Part shown: positions 1 through 8,004 of the stretch, one piece after another | How the letters are laid out: each line of letters begins with the position of its first letter | Position numbering within the stretch: position 1 is the stretch's first letter | Assembly (NCBI GenBank): GCA_022750155.1 | Contig: JAKIWG010000021.1 | Coordinates: forward strand, 1 to 38,468 | Reading direction: 5' to 3' | From: Thermoplasmata archaeon | Lineage (GTDB): Archaea; Thermoplasmatota; Thermoplasmata; Lutacidiplasmatales; UBA184 | Length of the DNA: 38,468 bases | Position numbers and translations under genes: made by a program | The notes under the pieces: generated by a model | Seen by the model: the letters and a program-made list of their open reading frames with translations, nothing else | What the model was told of the DNA's origin: nothing | Database searches by the model: none

Positions 1-601
1 TCTCGCGGACGCGGCCGAGCTTCTCCTTCAGGCCGCCGATGTCCTCGTAGGAGACGCGGGGGGCGGCGACCTCGGTCTCGGTGACGGTCTCGTCCTTGAT
101 CGTGATGAGGGTGGTTGGGCCGACCTGGACCGTCCCCTTCGGCGCGGTCGCGACGACCATGAACGGGAGCGAACCCCCCATCAGGAACACCCCGGGGATG
201 ACGAATACATCGCCGCGAACGAACGGCCGCCGGGAAAGCGCCTTTGAGACGAACTGCTCGAGCCCCGGTCCCAGGTCCATCTTGGCCGAGCCCGAATAGA
301 TCGGGGCGATCGTGACCGATTCGGCGATGGGGCAGTCGATCCGCTGGACCAGGACGCGGTCGCCGATGCTGACGCCGGCGTTCCGGCGCACGACCGCCTC
401 GACCCGGATGAGGCCCTTCCCCTCGTCCTCCTGCTGGGCCCGGTTGACGACGGCCGCGGTGCCTTTGCGACCGCGGATCTCGACGATGTCCCCGACCCCG
501 ACCTTGAGGCGTTGGCGCGTGCCGACGTCCAGACGGGCGGTCCCGAGACCGATGTCCTGCTGGAACGCTTCGGCGACCCGCAGGGTGATGGTCTCCCCCA
601 T
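1..601 (-). CDS. CDC48/VAT-type AAA+ ATPase, N-terminal part (cut by window edge)
   Basis: This is the N-terminal 200 codons of a CDC48/p97/VAT family AAA+ unfoldase; the 3' part lies beyond base 1. Seen: a double-psi-barrel-like N domain starting MGETITLRVAEAF, then the linker and the hallmark ending VSYEDIGGL just before the first AAA module. The whole stretch reads closely like Thermoplasma VAT. The family unfolds substrates and feeds them to the proteasome, whose beta subunit is encoded at 15036-15719. An ATG at 613 is in frame 4 codons upstream, but it lies only about 19 nt from the TATA-like box at 629-636, so the ATG at 601 is preferred. Family assignment is secure; the exact paralogue is not. 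Confidence 0.93.
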   Translation of the reverse strand, partial: MGETITLRVAEAFQQDIGLGTARLDVGTRQRLKVGVGDIVEIRGRKGTAAVVNRAQQEDEGKGLIRVEAVVRRNAGVSIGDRVLVQRIDCPIAESVTIAPIYSGSAKMDLGPGLEQFVSKALSRRPFVRGDVFVIPGVFLMGGSLPFMVVATAPKGTVQVGPTTLITIKDETVTETEVAAPRVSYEDIGGLKEKLGRVRE

Positions 602-627
602 CTCAAGGACCATCGAGTCGGGGTTCG

Positions 628-637
628 CTTAAATAAG
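628..637 (-). promoter_or_regulatory. TATA-like box for the CDC48 gene
   Basis: The A/T island cttatttaag on the minus strand stands out in very GC-rich surroundings. Its centre is about 31 nt before the ATG at 601, placing a predicted transcript start within a few bases of that codon. Confidence 0.5.
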
Positions 638-750
638 TTCGGACGGGGCGGTAGTCCTCGGCGGGGGGAAGCGGGGGCGTTGGGCGGACCGGTGCGGCGC
701 GGGCACCCACCCAGAGGGGGGCGGGAGGCCCCGGGGCGTCGGTCGTTCGC

Positions 751-1635
751 CTAGGAGACGGTGATCGAGTTCAAGGTATACCCCAAACCCGACCCGAACG
801 ACATGTCGACCCGGCCCGACGCGGAGCTCCCGGCCATCCCGATCGCGGGTACGTTGTAGATGATCGAATGGACGTACGCGTCGATGTAGGTACCGACAGC
901 GTAGAGGTCCTTGTGCTTCAGCGTGGCGTTGATCCACCAGCCGTAGGTGATGGATCCGGCGCTGGCCATCGCCGTTCCCGTGGTGACATTGAAGAACGTG
1001 CAGTTGAAAAAAGCGCAGTGGGTCTGGTTGGTCATGTGCACCTCGACCGCCTGGGCGGCCAAGCCGTTCGACGCGAGATAGTACGTTCCAGTGGTGAGGT
1101 CAATGAGGAACACCCAGGTGCTCAAGACAGCCTGTGAGTCGATAGTGCAGATCTGGGCGCCATCCCCTCGGGAATTCAGGACCGGATGCGGACACGTCCC
1201 CGTCACGTGGATCGAGGCGGCCATCGAGAACGCGAAGGTCCAATTGACGACGACCGTCGTCGGGGTGGCGGAGCCCGGTAGAGTGCGGATCGGCACGAAC
1301 AGGTAGGAGTCTGCCCGGGTGAACGCGTTGCTCGAGACGCCGACGGCACCCAAGCTGCGGGCACAAGTGCTCGCCACGGCCGCCTGTGCGGACCCCCCGC
1401 TCCCGGTCCGGGGACTCCAGTGGGAATGGTGCAGGAGCGCATTGGTGCAGCCGGACACCGTCGACTCATCCAGATTCCTGACCGAGCTGTGCCGGTAAGG
1501 TGCCCCGTAGACTATCGACGGCGCGGCCTGGGCCTGGGTCACGGGGGTCAACAATACCATGAACACGATTGCCCCCACACTCGCGTCGACGGCCGCTCGG
1601 CTACCCCACCGAACTCTCCCACGCCGGGGCGCCAT
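751..1635 (-). CDS. Predicted secreted or surface-anchored protein, function unknown
   Basis: I do not recognise this protein. Seen: a basic N terminus (RRGRVRWGSR), one hydrophobic stretch (GAIVFMVLLTPV) and an AQA-A site resembling a signal peptide end. The mature part is rich in Ser, Thr, Gly and Val, with five N-x-S/T sequons (NWT, NQT, NCT, NVT, NAT) and six cysteines. This fits an exported, possibly N-glycosylated and disulfide-bonded beta-rich surface protein. The segment around SRAAVDASVGAIVF faintly resembles archaeal pilin signal regions, which is an alternative. Start choice is uncertain: in-frame ATGs also lie at 1665 and 1743, giving longer and less typical signal regions. The gene stands alone, with no further coding sequence visible up to 1927. 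Confidence 0.6.
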   Translation of the reverse strand: MAPRRGRVRWGSRAAVDASVGAIVFMVLLTPVTQAQAAPSIVYGAPYRHSSVRNLDESTVSGCTNALLHHSHWSPRTGSGGSAQAAVASTCARSLGAVGVSSNAFTRADSYLFVPIRTLPGSATPTTVVVNWTFAFSMAASIHVTGTCPHPVLNSRGDGAQICTIDSQAVLSTWVFLIDLTTGTYYLASNGLAAQAVEVHMTNQTHCAFFNCTFFNVTTGTAMASAGSITYGWWINATLKHKDLYAVGTYIDAYVHSIIYNVPAIGMAGSSASGRVDMSFGSGLGYTLNSITVS

Positions 1636-1926
1636 CCCCCCGGGGGCAGGTCTCGGCCGCCTCATGGAATGTGCCCACTCGCCTGGGGTACGGTCCCGAT
1701 GATTGCCGGGAGCACCCCATCCGCAGAATGCTTTCTGGGTCATAAATGCGGGGCGTTGTTAGCGGACCGCCCCGCTAGGTCCAGCCGGGGGGTACCGCGT
1801 CCTAGTAAGCGAGTCCACCGGCCCGAGGAGGCCGGCCGATCCGACGGACCCCGGGATCAGGAGCGCCCACCAGGCGGCCCGAGAGAATGAGGCCCGACGG
1901 GTCGCGGGAGTGCCACGCGGTGGAGC

Positions 1927-2769
1927 TCATCCGTCCGGTGCGGGACCCTTCGGGTCCGCAGGGAAATCCCCGAGCGCGAGCTGTCCCGCCTCTCGCGCCG
2001 CGGCCGACAGGTCGAGCGGGGGGAGGTCGAAGACCTCCCGCACGATCTGAGCGCTCCCCGGACCGAACCCCATGAAATGATTGTTCATGATCGCGTAGAC
2101 GTCCGTATCCGCGTCGGTCCGCCCCTCGATCCGGTCGCGCATCTCGGAGATCTGGGGTCGGTAATCGCGCTGGATCCGGTCGAATGTGGTGAGCGCACGG
2201 TCCCCGATGAACCGGACGTACACGAACGGCCCCGTCCGCTCGGGAGGCACGTGGACGAACGGGAGAACGCTCCAGACTAGGGCCGCTTGCCGTTCGCGGA
2301 GGAGCTCGTAGGTCCTCGGGTCCCACCAGGAACCGTGGCGAAGCTCGACCGCGAGCTGGTATTCCTCAGGGATGTCACGGAGGAGCTCCGCCAACCGCCC
2401 CTCTCCCTTCTCCCGTGAAAACGAAGGGGGAAACTGGGCGACGATCGGCCCCAACTTGCCCGCCGCCCGGATCGGCTCGATGTTCGAGAGGAACTCGCGG
2501 AGCGCCTCCTGCGGGTTCCCGCCCGCCTTGGGATGGGTCACGTCCTGGGGAATCTTGAGGGTGAAGCGGAAACCGGGTGGGGTGGTTGTGGCCCACCTTC
2601 TCGCGAGGAAGGGACTGGGAGCCCGGTAAAAGCTCGAGTCGACCTCGGTGACGTCGAAGACCCGGGAGTATCTGGAGAGGTACTCGCCCGGGGCCGCTCC
2701 CGTGGGGTAGAACACCCCCTTCCAGTCATCATACGCCCACCCGGCGGTCCCCACCCGGTACCGAGGCAT
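1927..2769 (-). CDS. DUF72 (YecE-like) family protein
   Basis: A 280-residue protein matching the DUF72/YecE family by its opening (VGTAGWAYDDWKGVFYP), the EVDSSFYRAP segment, FTLKIPQDVTHPK, AVELRHGSWW and the late NNHFMGFGPGSA stretch. The family has a TIM-barrel-like fold and no firmly established reaction. Length is typical. It is divergently placed from the gene at 2870, and about 290 nt without a convincing gene separate it from the surface protein downstream. Family assignment is confident; no cellular role can be deduced from the neighbours. Confidence 0.9.
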   Translation of the reverse strand: MPRYRVGTAGWAYDDWKGVFYPTGAAPGEYLSRYSRVFDVTEVDSSFYRAPSPFLARRWATTTPPGFRFTLKIPQDVTHPKAGGNPQEALREFLSNIEPIRAAGKLGPIVAQFPPSFSREKGEGRLAELLRDIPEEYQLAVELRHGSWWDPRTYELLRERQAALVWSVLPFVHVPPERTGPFVYVRFIGDRALTTFDRIQRDYRPQISEMRDRIEGRTDADTDVYAIMNNHFMGFGPGSAQIVREVFDLPPLDLSAAAREAGQLALGDFPADPKGPAPDG

Positions 2770-2838
2770 GGCCGGCGATGGACGCCGCGGGATTGAGGGT
2801 TTCGCGCGCGTTCCGGTGCGCGCCGGTCGGACGATAGG

Positions 2839-2848
2839 GAGATATCGC
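2839..2848 (+). promoter_or_regulatory. TATA-like box for the gene at 2870
   Basis: The element gagatatc is centred about 26 nt before the ATG at 2870, the same spacing seen at other genes here. It supports 2870 over the longer reading frame that opens at 2768. Confidence 0.4.
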
Positions 2849-2869
2849 GGGGCTTCGCTCCCGTGCCCG

Positions 2870-3781
2870 ATGGGCGACGAGGCGGCCCCGCTCCTCCGAC
2901 GTCTTCTCGAGGCGGCCGGTTACCGGCTCGAGGACCGGCCCGGAGGACTGCGGGGGATTCGCGCACGCGACCACCGCGCGGTCTTCGTCGTGGACGGACT
3001 CCGGTCGCCCGTCGAGCTGGAGCACGAGTTCCCGGCCGACTCGGTGCGCCGCACCCTGGTGTTCCCCGAGGACCCGGGAGCGGTCGCCCGCGGGTTCGCG
3101 GCGGAACGGGGGATCGAGGTCCTTGACCCCGCGACGCTCGGCCCGGGGCTGGGCGAGCTCCTGCTCTCTCCAGCCCCCGACACGACGGGGGGATCGACGG
3201 AGTCTACCCGGGGACTCTCTCCACCGGCGGCAGTGTTCCCCGACGGCGAGCGGACCATCCGGCCCCGTCTCGGCCCGGCGGATGCCCGCCGCCTGGCCGG
3301 CGTGGACGGCCCCCGCACCGTGCTGCGATGGGTCCCGTACTACGTGTTGGCCTACCGGGTGCGGCCCGCCTCCGCCCACGGGGGGACGGGTCGGGCGAGC
3401 GATCACCTGGCCGCCGTCAACGCCCTCTCCGGTCACGTCGAGTTCTGGGAGCCGGGGGAGCGGGAGCTCGTGTCGGACGTCGAGTTCATCGAACACCGAA
3501 TGTCCCCCCAGCTCGACTCCGCCGAGGCGCTGGCCCTCGCCGGCCCGGCGGTCCGCCGGATCCATACTATCAGCGTCGATCACATGGAGCAACACGGCGG
3601 CGCCCTGGTGATTGAGCGTCGCAAGGTACCCCCGGGGCCGGAGGACCTCGCCTTCGGCCCCCCGGTCCTGGTCCACGTACCTTACTGGTACATCGAAGGA
3701 CGGGAGGGGCGGGCGGTCATCGACGCCGTGAGCGGCGAAACGGCGATGCCGGAAGAGGCCGAGTTGCCTCTCGAACGCTGA
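2870..3781 (+). CDS. Hypothetical protein, possible degenerate restriction-endonuclease-like N domain
   Basis: A 303-residue protein that I cannot name. The N-terminal ~95 residues (LLRRLLEAAGYRLED, AVFVVDG, RTLVFPEDPG, ERGIEVLDPATL) have the alternating helix-strand pattern of Mrr-like or other PD-(D/E)XK-fold domains, but no clear E-x-K catalytic pair, so it may be a non-catalytic fold. A low-complexity linker (about residues 105-140) follows. The C-terminal region is rich in aromatic residues (VPYYVLAYRV, VPYWYIEGREG) and may be a second domain. The start is set by a TATA-like box 26 nt upstream. The frame also opens at 2768, but that extension overlaps the divergent DUF72 start and looks non-coding. 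It precedes the MBL gene by 42 nt. Confidence 0.75.
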   Translation: MGDEAAPLLRRLLEAAGYRLEDRPGGLRGIRARDHRAVFVVDGLRSPVELEHEFPADSVRRTLVFPEDPGAVARGFAAERGIEVLDPATLGPGLGELLLSPAPDTTGGSTESTRGLSPPAAVFPDGERTIRPRLGPADARRLAGVDGPRTVLRWVPYYVLAYRVRPASAHGGTGRASDHLAAVNALSGHVEFWEPGERELVSDVEFIEHRMSPQLDSAEALALAGPAVRRIHTISVDHMEQHGGALVIERRKVPPGPEDLAFGPPVLVHVPYWYIEGREGRAVIDAVSGETAMPEEAELPLER

Positions 3782-3793
3782 GCGCCCCTGCAC

Positions 3794-3803
3794 GGTAAAA
3801 TAG
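3794..3803 (+). promoter_or_regulatory. TATA-like box for the MBL-fold gene
   Basis: The sequence ggtaaaatag is centred about 25 nt before the GTG start at 3824 and fits leaderless initiation there. Confidence 0.5.
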
Positions 3804-3823
3804 ACCGGGCTGGTCGGTCCGGC

Positions 3824-4435
3824 GTGCTCCTCGAACAGTACTGCGTGGGCCCGCTGCAGAACTTCACCTACCTCGTGGCCGACGGCGAAGGCGGGGAAGG
3901 GGTGGTCATCGACCCGTCGTACGGGGTCGACCCCGTGTTGGCGGCAATCGACTCGCACTCGATCAAGGTGCGGCTGATCCTCAATACCCACAGCCACCGG
4001 GACCACGTCGCCGGGAATCAGGACGTCCGCCAGCGAACCGGTGCGAAGGTGGTCGCCCATCGCTCCGCGCCCCTCGGCCAGGACCTCTCGGTCGACGACG
4101 GCCAGCGATTCGAGGCCGGACGACTCCGATTCGAGGTGGCGCACACGCCCGGACATACTGCGGACAGCGTGCTGTACCTGTTCGAGGGCCAGGTCGCCAC
4201 CGGCGACACCCTGTTCGTGGGAGAATGCGGCCGCACCGACCTCCCGGGGGGGAGTCCCGAGCAGATGTTCGACTCGCTCCTGCGCCGCGTGGTCGCCCTC
4301 GATGACGCGCTCGTGGTCCTGCCCGGACATGACTACGGGGTGACTCCGACCTCGACCATGGGGCGGGAAAAGAAGGAGAACTACACACTCCAGCCCCGGA
4401 CCAAGGCCCAGTTCCTTCAGTTCCTGAGGGAGTGA
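3824..4435 (+). CDS. Metallo-beta-lactamase-fold hydrolase, glyoxalase II / persulfide dioxygenase-like
   Basis: A 203-residue MBL-fold enzyme starting with GTG. Metal ligands are visible in order: the HxHxDH motif in THSHRDHVAGN (about residues 56-66), TPGHTADS (about 110), GDTLFVGECGRTDLPGG with its metal-bridging Asp, and PGHDYG (about 168). This set is typical of the glyoxalase II, YcbL and ETHE1-like group, which hydrolyse thioesters or oxidise glutathione or other thiol persulfides. The substrate cannot be told from sequence, and archaea usually lack glutathione, so another thiol is likely. Length fits a compact single-domain member without the glyoxalase II helical extension. It ends 12 nt before cgi121 and is probably co-transcribed with it. 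Confidence 0.88.
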   Translation: MLLEQYCVGPLQNFTYLVADGEGGEGVVIDPSYGVDPVLAAIDSHSIKVRLILNTHSHRDHVAGNQDVRQRTGAKVVAHRSAPLGQDLSVDDGQRFEAGRLRFEVAHTPGHTADSVLYLFEGQVATGDTLFVGECGRTDLPGGSPEQMFDSLLRRVVALDDALVVLPGHDYGVTPTSTMGREKKENYTLQPRTKAQFLQFLRE

Positions 4436-4447
4436 CCGGACGTATCC

Positions 4448-5014
4448 ATGCCGCTCCCGGCTCCCGAGAATCGAGTGCTCCAGGCGGCCGGGGCGCGGCG
4501 GGCCGTACCGGGCCATCCGACTCGCCTCGAGCTGATCGCCACGCTACGGAGCGCCGGGGCCGGGTCGGAGGGCCTGCTCGCCGTCTACGACGCGCGGGCG
4601 ATCGCCGGGGAGCGCCACTTGCTCTCCGCCTGGGCTCATCTCGGGCGTTCCCGGGCGCGGGGCGAGGCGCGGCTACGCGACCGCGGGGCCGAGTTCGCCC
4701 TCTTCGTCGCGGGGGACGATCAGCTCCCCCGGGCGCTGGAGAAGGTCGGCGTGACCGAGGCGACCGAGCAGTTCGTGGTCGTCGCGGAGCGCCCCCGGGA
4801 CCTCGACGGGGCGATCGCCTCATTCGGGCTCGTGGCGGACCCGAGCGCGTACCCGCGGCCGGTGACCGAGGCGCTGCTCGACCGGCTCGGCATATCCGCG
4901 GCCGACCGCAGCGTCGTCCCGGTCGACGGCTGGGAAGGGCTCGTGCTCGAGCGCGTGGCGATGGTCGAGCTCAGCGCCCCCCATTCCCCGGCGAAGCCGG
5001 GGGCAAAGCATTAG
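4448..5014 (+). CDS. cgi121: KEOPS complex subunit Cgi121-like protein
   Basis: A 188-residue protein resembling the KEOPS subunit Cgi121. Visible family features are the early strand LLAVYDARAIAGERHLLSAW, in which a His follows the strand and begins the helix, then FALFVAGDDQLPRALEKVGV, corresponding to the conserved segment that predicts helix and ligand contacts, then EQFVVVAE. KEOPS, with Kae1 and Bud32, makes the universal t6A37 modification in tRNAs that read ANN codons. Cgi121 binds the tRNA 3' end and activates Bud32. Kae1-Bud32 is not in this window. The gene is followed 40 nt later by tRNA-Gly. The sequence is divergent, so confidence is moderate to good. Confidence 0.72.
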   Translation: MPLPAPENRVLQAAGARRAVPGHPTRLELIATLRSAGAGSEGLLAVYDARAIAGERHLLSAWAHLGRSRARGEARLRDRGAEFALFVAGDDQLPRALEKVGVTEATEQFVVVAERPRDLDGAIASFGLVADPSAYPRPVTEALLDRLGISAADRSVVPVDGWEGLVLERVAMVELSAPHSPAKPGAKH

Positions 5015-5054
5015 TCAGGGGAGACGGTCGGACGCGCCGGACCGGCGGCCGATT

Positions 5055-5156
5055 GCAGGTGTAATCTAGCGGTAGGATATCAGCCTTCCAAGCTGATCAC
5101 CCGGGTTCGAAACGGCGGGGGACCCTTCCCCCTCCCCGAGGCTCCCGGCGCCTGCA
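5055..5156 (+). tRNA. tRNA-Gly(UCC), interrupted by a T-loop intron
   Basis: Mature tRNA is exon 5055-5111 joined to 5143-5156 (71 nt, no encoded CCA). Acceptor GCAGGTG (5055-5061) pairs with CGCCTGC (5149-5155), with one U-G pair; A5156 is the discriminator. The D stem is ATCT/GGAT. The anticodon stem TCAGC/GCTGA is perfect, with loop CTTCCAA giving anticodon UCC (codon GGA). The T stem CCGGG (5101-5105) pairs with CCCGG (5144-5148) only after removing 31 nt, which also restores the consensus loop TTCGAAT. Read without splicing, the T and acceptor stems cannot form, so the gene would look truncated to a simple search. No clear TATA box precedes it; it may be read through from cgi121. Confidence 0.9.
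5112..5142 (+). other. tRNA-Gly intron (31 nt) at position 59/60 of the T-loop
   Basis: The flanking RNA forms a bulge-helix-bulge. The T stem is the outer helix. The T-loop bases TTCG (5106-5109) pair with CGAG (5137-5140) as the 4-bp central helix, with a U-G end. Three-base bulges AAA (5110-5112) and GCT (5141-5143) lie on opposite strands. The inner helix includes GGGGGA (5117-5122) with TCCCCC (5127-5132) and loop CCCT. Cutting after the second base of each bulge gives exactly the consensus T-loop after ligation. It is inferred from folding, not from RNA data. Confidence 0.85.
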
Positions 5157-5240
5157 CTTCCCGGGTCGGCTGCCGGTCCCGATGCCATGGTCTCGAAGGG
5201 ATTATGGCCGACGGTCCCGCTTCCCGGCCTCCGGGACGGT

Positions 5241-5324
5241 GCTGAGGTAGCCTAGCCTGGAAAGGCGCCAGCCTTGAAAGCTGGTGGCGTTCTCGCCTCG
5301 GGAGTTCAAATCTCCCCCTCAGCG
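5241..5324 (+). tRNA. tRNA-Ser(UGA)
   Basis: An uninterrupted 84-nt class II tRNA. Acceptor GCTGAGG pairs with CCTCAGC (5317-5323); G5324 is the discriminator. The D stem is GCC/GGC. Anticodon stem CCAGC/GCTGG carries loop CTTGAAA with anticodon UGA, reading UCA. The long variable arm has stem GGCG/CGCC with loop TTCT, as expected for serine. The T stem GGGAG/CTCCC carries loop TTCAAAT. No 3' CCA is encoded. An A/T-rich patch (gattatgg, about 5199-5206) lies about 38 nt upstream, consistent with a tRNA promoter. Unlike the other two tRNAs here it has no intron. Confidence 0.95.
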
Positions 5325-5354
5325 TTCCACGACCTCGCGTTGCGTTCGCCGAAC

Positions 5355-5363
5355 GATTATAAG
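5355..5363 (+). promoter_or_regulatory. TATA-like box for mutS
   Basis: The sequence gattataag is centred about 29 nt before the ATG at 5389. It supports that start over the frame opening at 5284, which would overlap tRNA-Ser. Confidence 0.5.
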
Positions 5364-5388
5364 CGACGGGCCGCTCGCTTTGCTCTCG

Positions 5389-8004
5389 ATGAGCGACGCC
5401 GGAGCCTCGACCCCCCTCATGGAGCAGTACGAGGGGGTGAAGGCCCGGTACCCGGGCCACCTCGTCCTGTTCCGAGTCGGGGACTTCTACGAGACGTTCG
5501 GCGACGATGCGCGCCTCCTCTCCCGAGAGCTGGAGGTCGTGCTGACCGCCCGGTCGGCGGACGCCCGCGGGGAGCGGACGCCGATGGCCGGCGTGCCCCA
5601 CCACGCCGTCGAGACGTACCTGGGACGCCTCGTCCGGAAGGGTTACAAGGTGGCGGTCTGCGACCAGGTCGAGGACGCGCGGTTCGCCAAGGGACTCGTC
5701 CGGCGGGAAGTGACTCGAGTCGTTACGCCGGGGACCGTGGTCGAGGAGCGGATCCTCGCCGGTCCCGACCACAGTTTCCTGGCCTGCGTCGCGTTGGGCA
5801 CGTCGGGCGTCGGCGCGCTCTCCGCCGTGGACATCACCACGGGCGAGTGGGTCCGAGACACAGCGGGCGAACCGGGGATCGACGGGCTCGTCTCCGCCCT
5901 CGCCGCGTTCTCTCCCCGGGAGATCCTGGTGGCCCCGGGGGACGAGGAGAGCGTGCGACGGACCCTCGAGGCCCAGTTGAAGCGCGAGTTCCCGCGGGTG
6001 CGCATCGAGCCCGCTCCACCGCCGATCGACGCCGTCGACCTACCGGCGGCCCTTAGCGGACCGACGACGACCGAGGTCGACCTCCGACTGGCGGCGTACG
6101 TCCGCGCGACCCAACCCCGACTCCTTCCGTTCCTGGAGCCGATCGACCGCGTCCCGGGCAACCGCCGCCTTCGCCTGGATTCGAAGACCCTTCGCCACCT
6201 CGAGATCTCCCGTCCGATGAACCCGGACGACCCGGGAGGAGTGACCCTGCTCAGCTCCTTCGGGGAGACCGCGACGGCGAGCGGGCACCGGACCCTCGAT
6301 TTCTGGCTGAAGAACCCCCTCGCCGACCCGGTGCGTATCTCCGAGCGCCAGGACCGGGTCGAGGCGTTGCGGCAGCGCGGGGCCGAGCTCGCGGTCCTGC
6401 GGGCGGAGCTGGGTCGGATCTCCGACCTCTCGCGGATCGCCGCGCGTCTCGCGAGCCGGCGGCTGCGCCCTCACGAGCTCCTCGCGGTGCGCGAGAGCCT
6501 CGCCGCCGTGGGACGCACGCGCGATTGGCTGCGGGCCTCGGAGGCCCCGGCCCTCGAGGAACTGTGGGCCCGGCTCGACCCGCTGCCCGCGCTCCAGGCG
6601 ACCCTCGCCGCCGCAGTGCCCGAGGATCTGAGCGCGAATCCCGCCGTGGGAGAGTGGCTCCGACCCGGGTTCAGTCCGGAGGTCGACGCCCTGGTATCGG
6701 TGGAGCGGTCCGGGGTCGGGGAGCTCGAGCGTCTGGAATCGGAGGAGCAGCGGGCGAGCGGGATCCGCACGCTGAAGATCGGGTACAACCAGGTGTTCGG
6801 CTACTACTTCGACGTCTCCCGCCCCAACCTGTCGAAGGTCCTGCCCCACTTCCGGCGGAAGCAGACCCTCTCGGGGGGGGAGCGGTACACCTCCGACGCG
6901 CTTTCGGCGATTGAGGAACGCATCCTCTCGGCTCGTGAGCAGCTCGGGGAGACCGAGTCCCGGGTGTACGAATCGTTCCTCGCCGAGGTGGAGCGGTCGA
7001 TCCCGGCGCTGCACCGGCTTTCCCGGGCCATCGGGGAGCTCGACACGCTGTCGACGTTCGCCCACATCGCGCGGACCCGGGGGCATCACCGGCCGACGGT
7101 CGATGCGGGCCGCCGGATCCAGATCCGGGACGGCCGGCACCCGGTCCTGGAGCGGGTCCTCTCCGATGGGTTCGTCCCGAACGACACGGACCTCGACGCG
7201 GACGGGGAGCGTCTGTGGGTCCTCACCGGCCCGAACATGTCCGGGAAATCGACGTACATGCGCCAGGTCGGCCTGTTCGTGGTCCTCGCCCAGGCCGGGG
7301 CGTTCGTCCCCGCCCGGTTCGCCCAGATCGGGGTCGTAAGCTCGCTGTTCACCCGGATGGGGTTCACCGACGAGATCGGTCGGGGCAAGTCGAGCTTCAT
7401 GGTCGAGATGACGGAGGTCGCGGAGATCCTTCGTTCGGCCGACGACCGCTCGCTGGTCCTGCTCGACGAGGTCGGACGGGGGACGAGCACCTTCGACGGC
7501 CTGGCCCTCGCGTGGGCGACGCTCGAGCACCTCCACGACCGCGTCGGCTGCCGGACCCTGCTCGCCACGCACTATCACCAGTTGACGGAACTCATCGAGC
7601 GTCTCCCCGGGGCTCGCAACGCCCACCTCGCTGTCCGCGAGGAGGGGGGAGAGGTGGTGTTTCTCCACCGCCTGGTCCCCGGCAGCACCGACCGAAGCTA
7701 CGGGCTCCACGTCGCCCGATTGGCCGGACTTCCCCCGGAGCTGTTGCGGGAGGCCCAGCGGATGTTGCAGAGGCTGGAGGCGGACGGCGTGGCGATCGCG
7801 CCCGGGGACCGAAAGGGGAGGCCCGCGCCCGCCCGGTACACCCAGGCGGTCCTGCTGTCGGCCGAAGCCCCCGCGGTCCCCTCTCCGGTGGAGGAGGCCC
7901 TACGCGAGCTCGACCCGGAGCGGTTGACCCCGATCGACGCGCTCCATTGGGTCGCGGAGTGGCGACGCCGGCTCGGACCGCCGGGCGCCGGAGCCCCGCC
8001 GTGA
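5389..8004 (+). CDS. mutS: DNA mismatch repair protein MutS
   Basis: An 871-residue MutS of the bacterial MutS1 type. Seen: N-terminal mismatch-reading domain with the F-Y-E motif in VGDFYETFGDD (residues 30-40); connector, lever and clamp regions; the ATPase with Walker A GPNMSGKST (about 614), LLDEVGRGTSTFDG (about 692) and ATHYHQL (about 727); and a helix-turn-helix tail in which ELDPERLTPIDALHWV matches the usual MutS C terminus. It recognises mismatches and small loops and recruits MutL. Length is typical. Stop and start overlap with mutL as GTGA, indicating translational coupling. MutS1-MutL pairs in archaea are patchy and generally viewed as acquired from bacteria. Confidence 0.97.
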   Translation: MSDAGASTPLMEQYEGVKARYPGHLVLFRVGDFYETFGDDARLLSRELEVVLTARSADARGERTPMAGVPHHAVETYLGRLVRKGYKVAVCDQVEDARFAKGLVRREVTRVVTPGTVVEERILAGPDHSFLACVALGTSGVGALSAVDITTGEWVRDTAGEPGIDGLVSALAAFSPREILVAPGDEESVRRTLEAQLKREFPRVRIEPAPPPIDAVDLPAALSGPTTTEVDLRLAAYVRATQPRLLPFLEPIDRVPGNRRLRLDSKTLRHLEISRPMNPDDPGGVTLLSSFGETATASGHRTLDFWLKNPLADPVRISERQDRVEALRQRGAELAVLRAELGRISDLSRIAARLASRRLRPHELLAVRESLAAVGRTRDWLRASEAPALEELWARLDPLPALQATLAAAVPEDLSANPAVGEWLRPGFSPEVDALVSVERSGVGELERLESEEQRASGIRTLKIGYNQVFGYYFDVSRPNLSKVLPHFRRKQTLSGGERYTSDALSAIEERILSAREQLGETESRVYESFLAEVERSIPALHRLSRAIGELDTLSTFAHIARTRGHHRPTVDAGRRIQIRDGRHPVLERVLSDGFVPNDTDLDADGERLWVLTGPNMSGKSTYMRQVGLFVVLAQAGAFVPARFAQIGVVSSLFTRMGFTDEIGRGKSSFMVEMTEVAEILRSADDRSLVLLDEVGRGTSTFDGLALAWATLEHLHDRVGCRTLLATHYHQLTELIERLPGARNAHLAVREEGGEVVFLHRLVPGSTDRSYGLHVARLAGLPPELLREAQRMLQRLEADGVAIAPGDRKGRPAPARYTQAVLLSAEAPAVPSPVEEALRELDPERLTPIDALHWVAEWRRRLGPPGAGAPP

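Noticed and set aside
1636-1926. Possible small gene or tRNA between the surface protein and the DUF72 gene
   Set aside because: Both strands were read; no cloverleaf and no protein-like short frame was found. Only upstream in-frame ATGs of the surface protein are present.
5101-5130. Truncated or pseudogene tRNA-Gly
   Set aside because: The missing T-stem and acceptor strands are present 31 nt later with full pairing and a bulge-helix-bulge signal, so an intron explains it better than decay.
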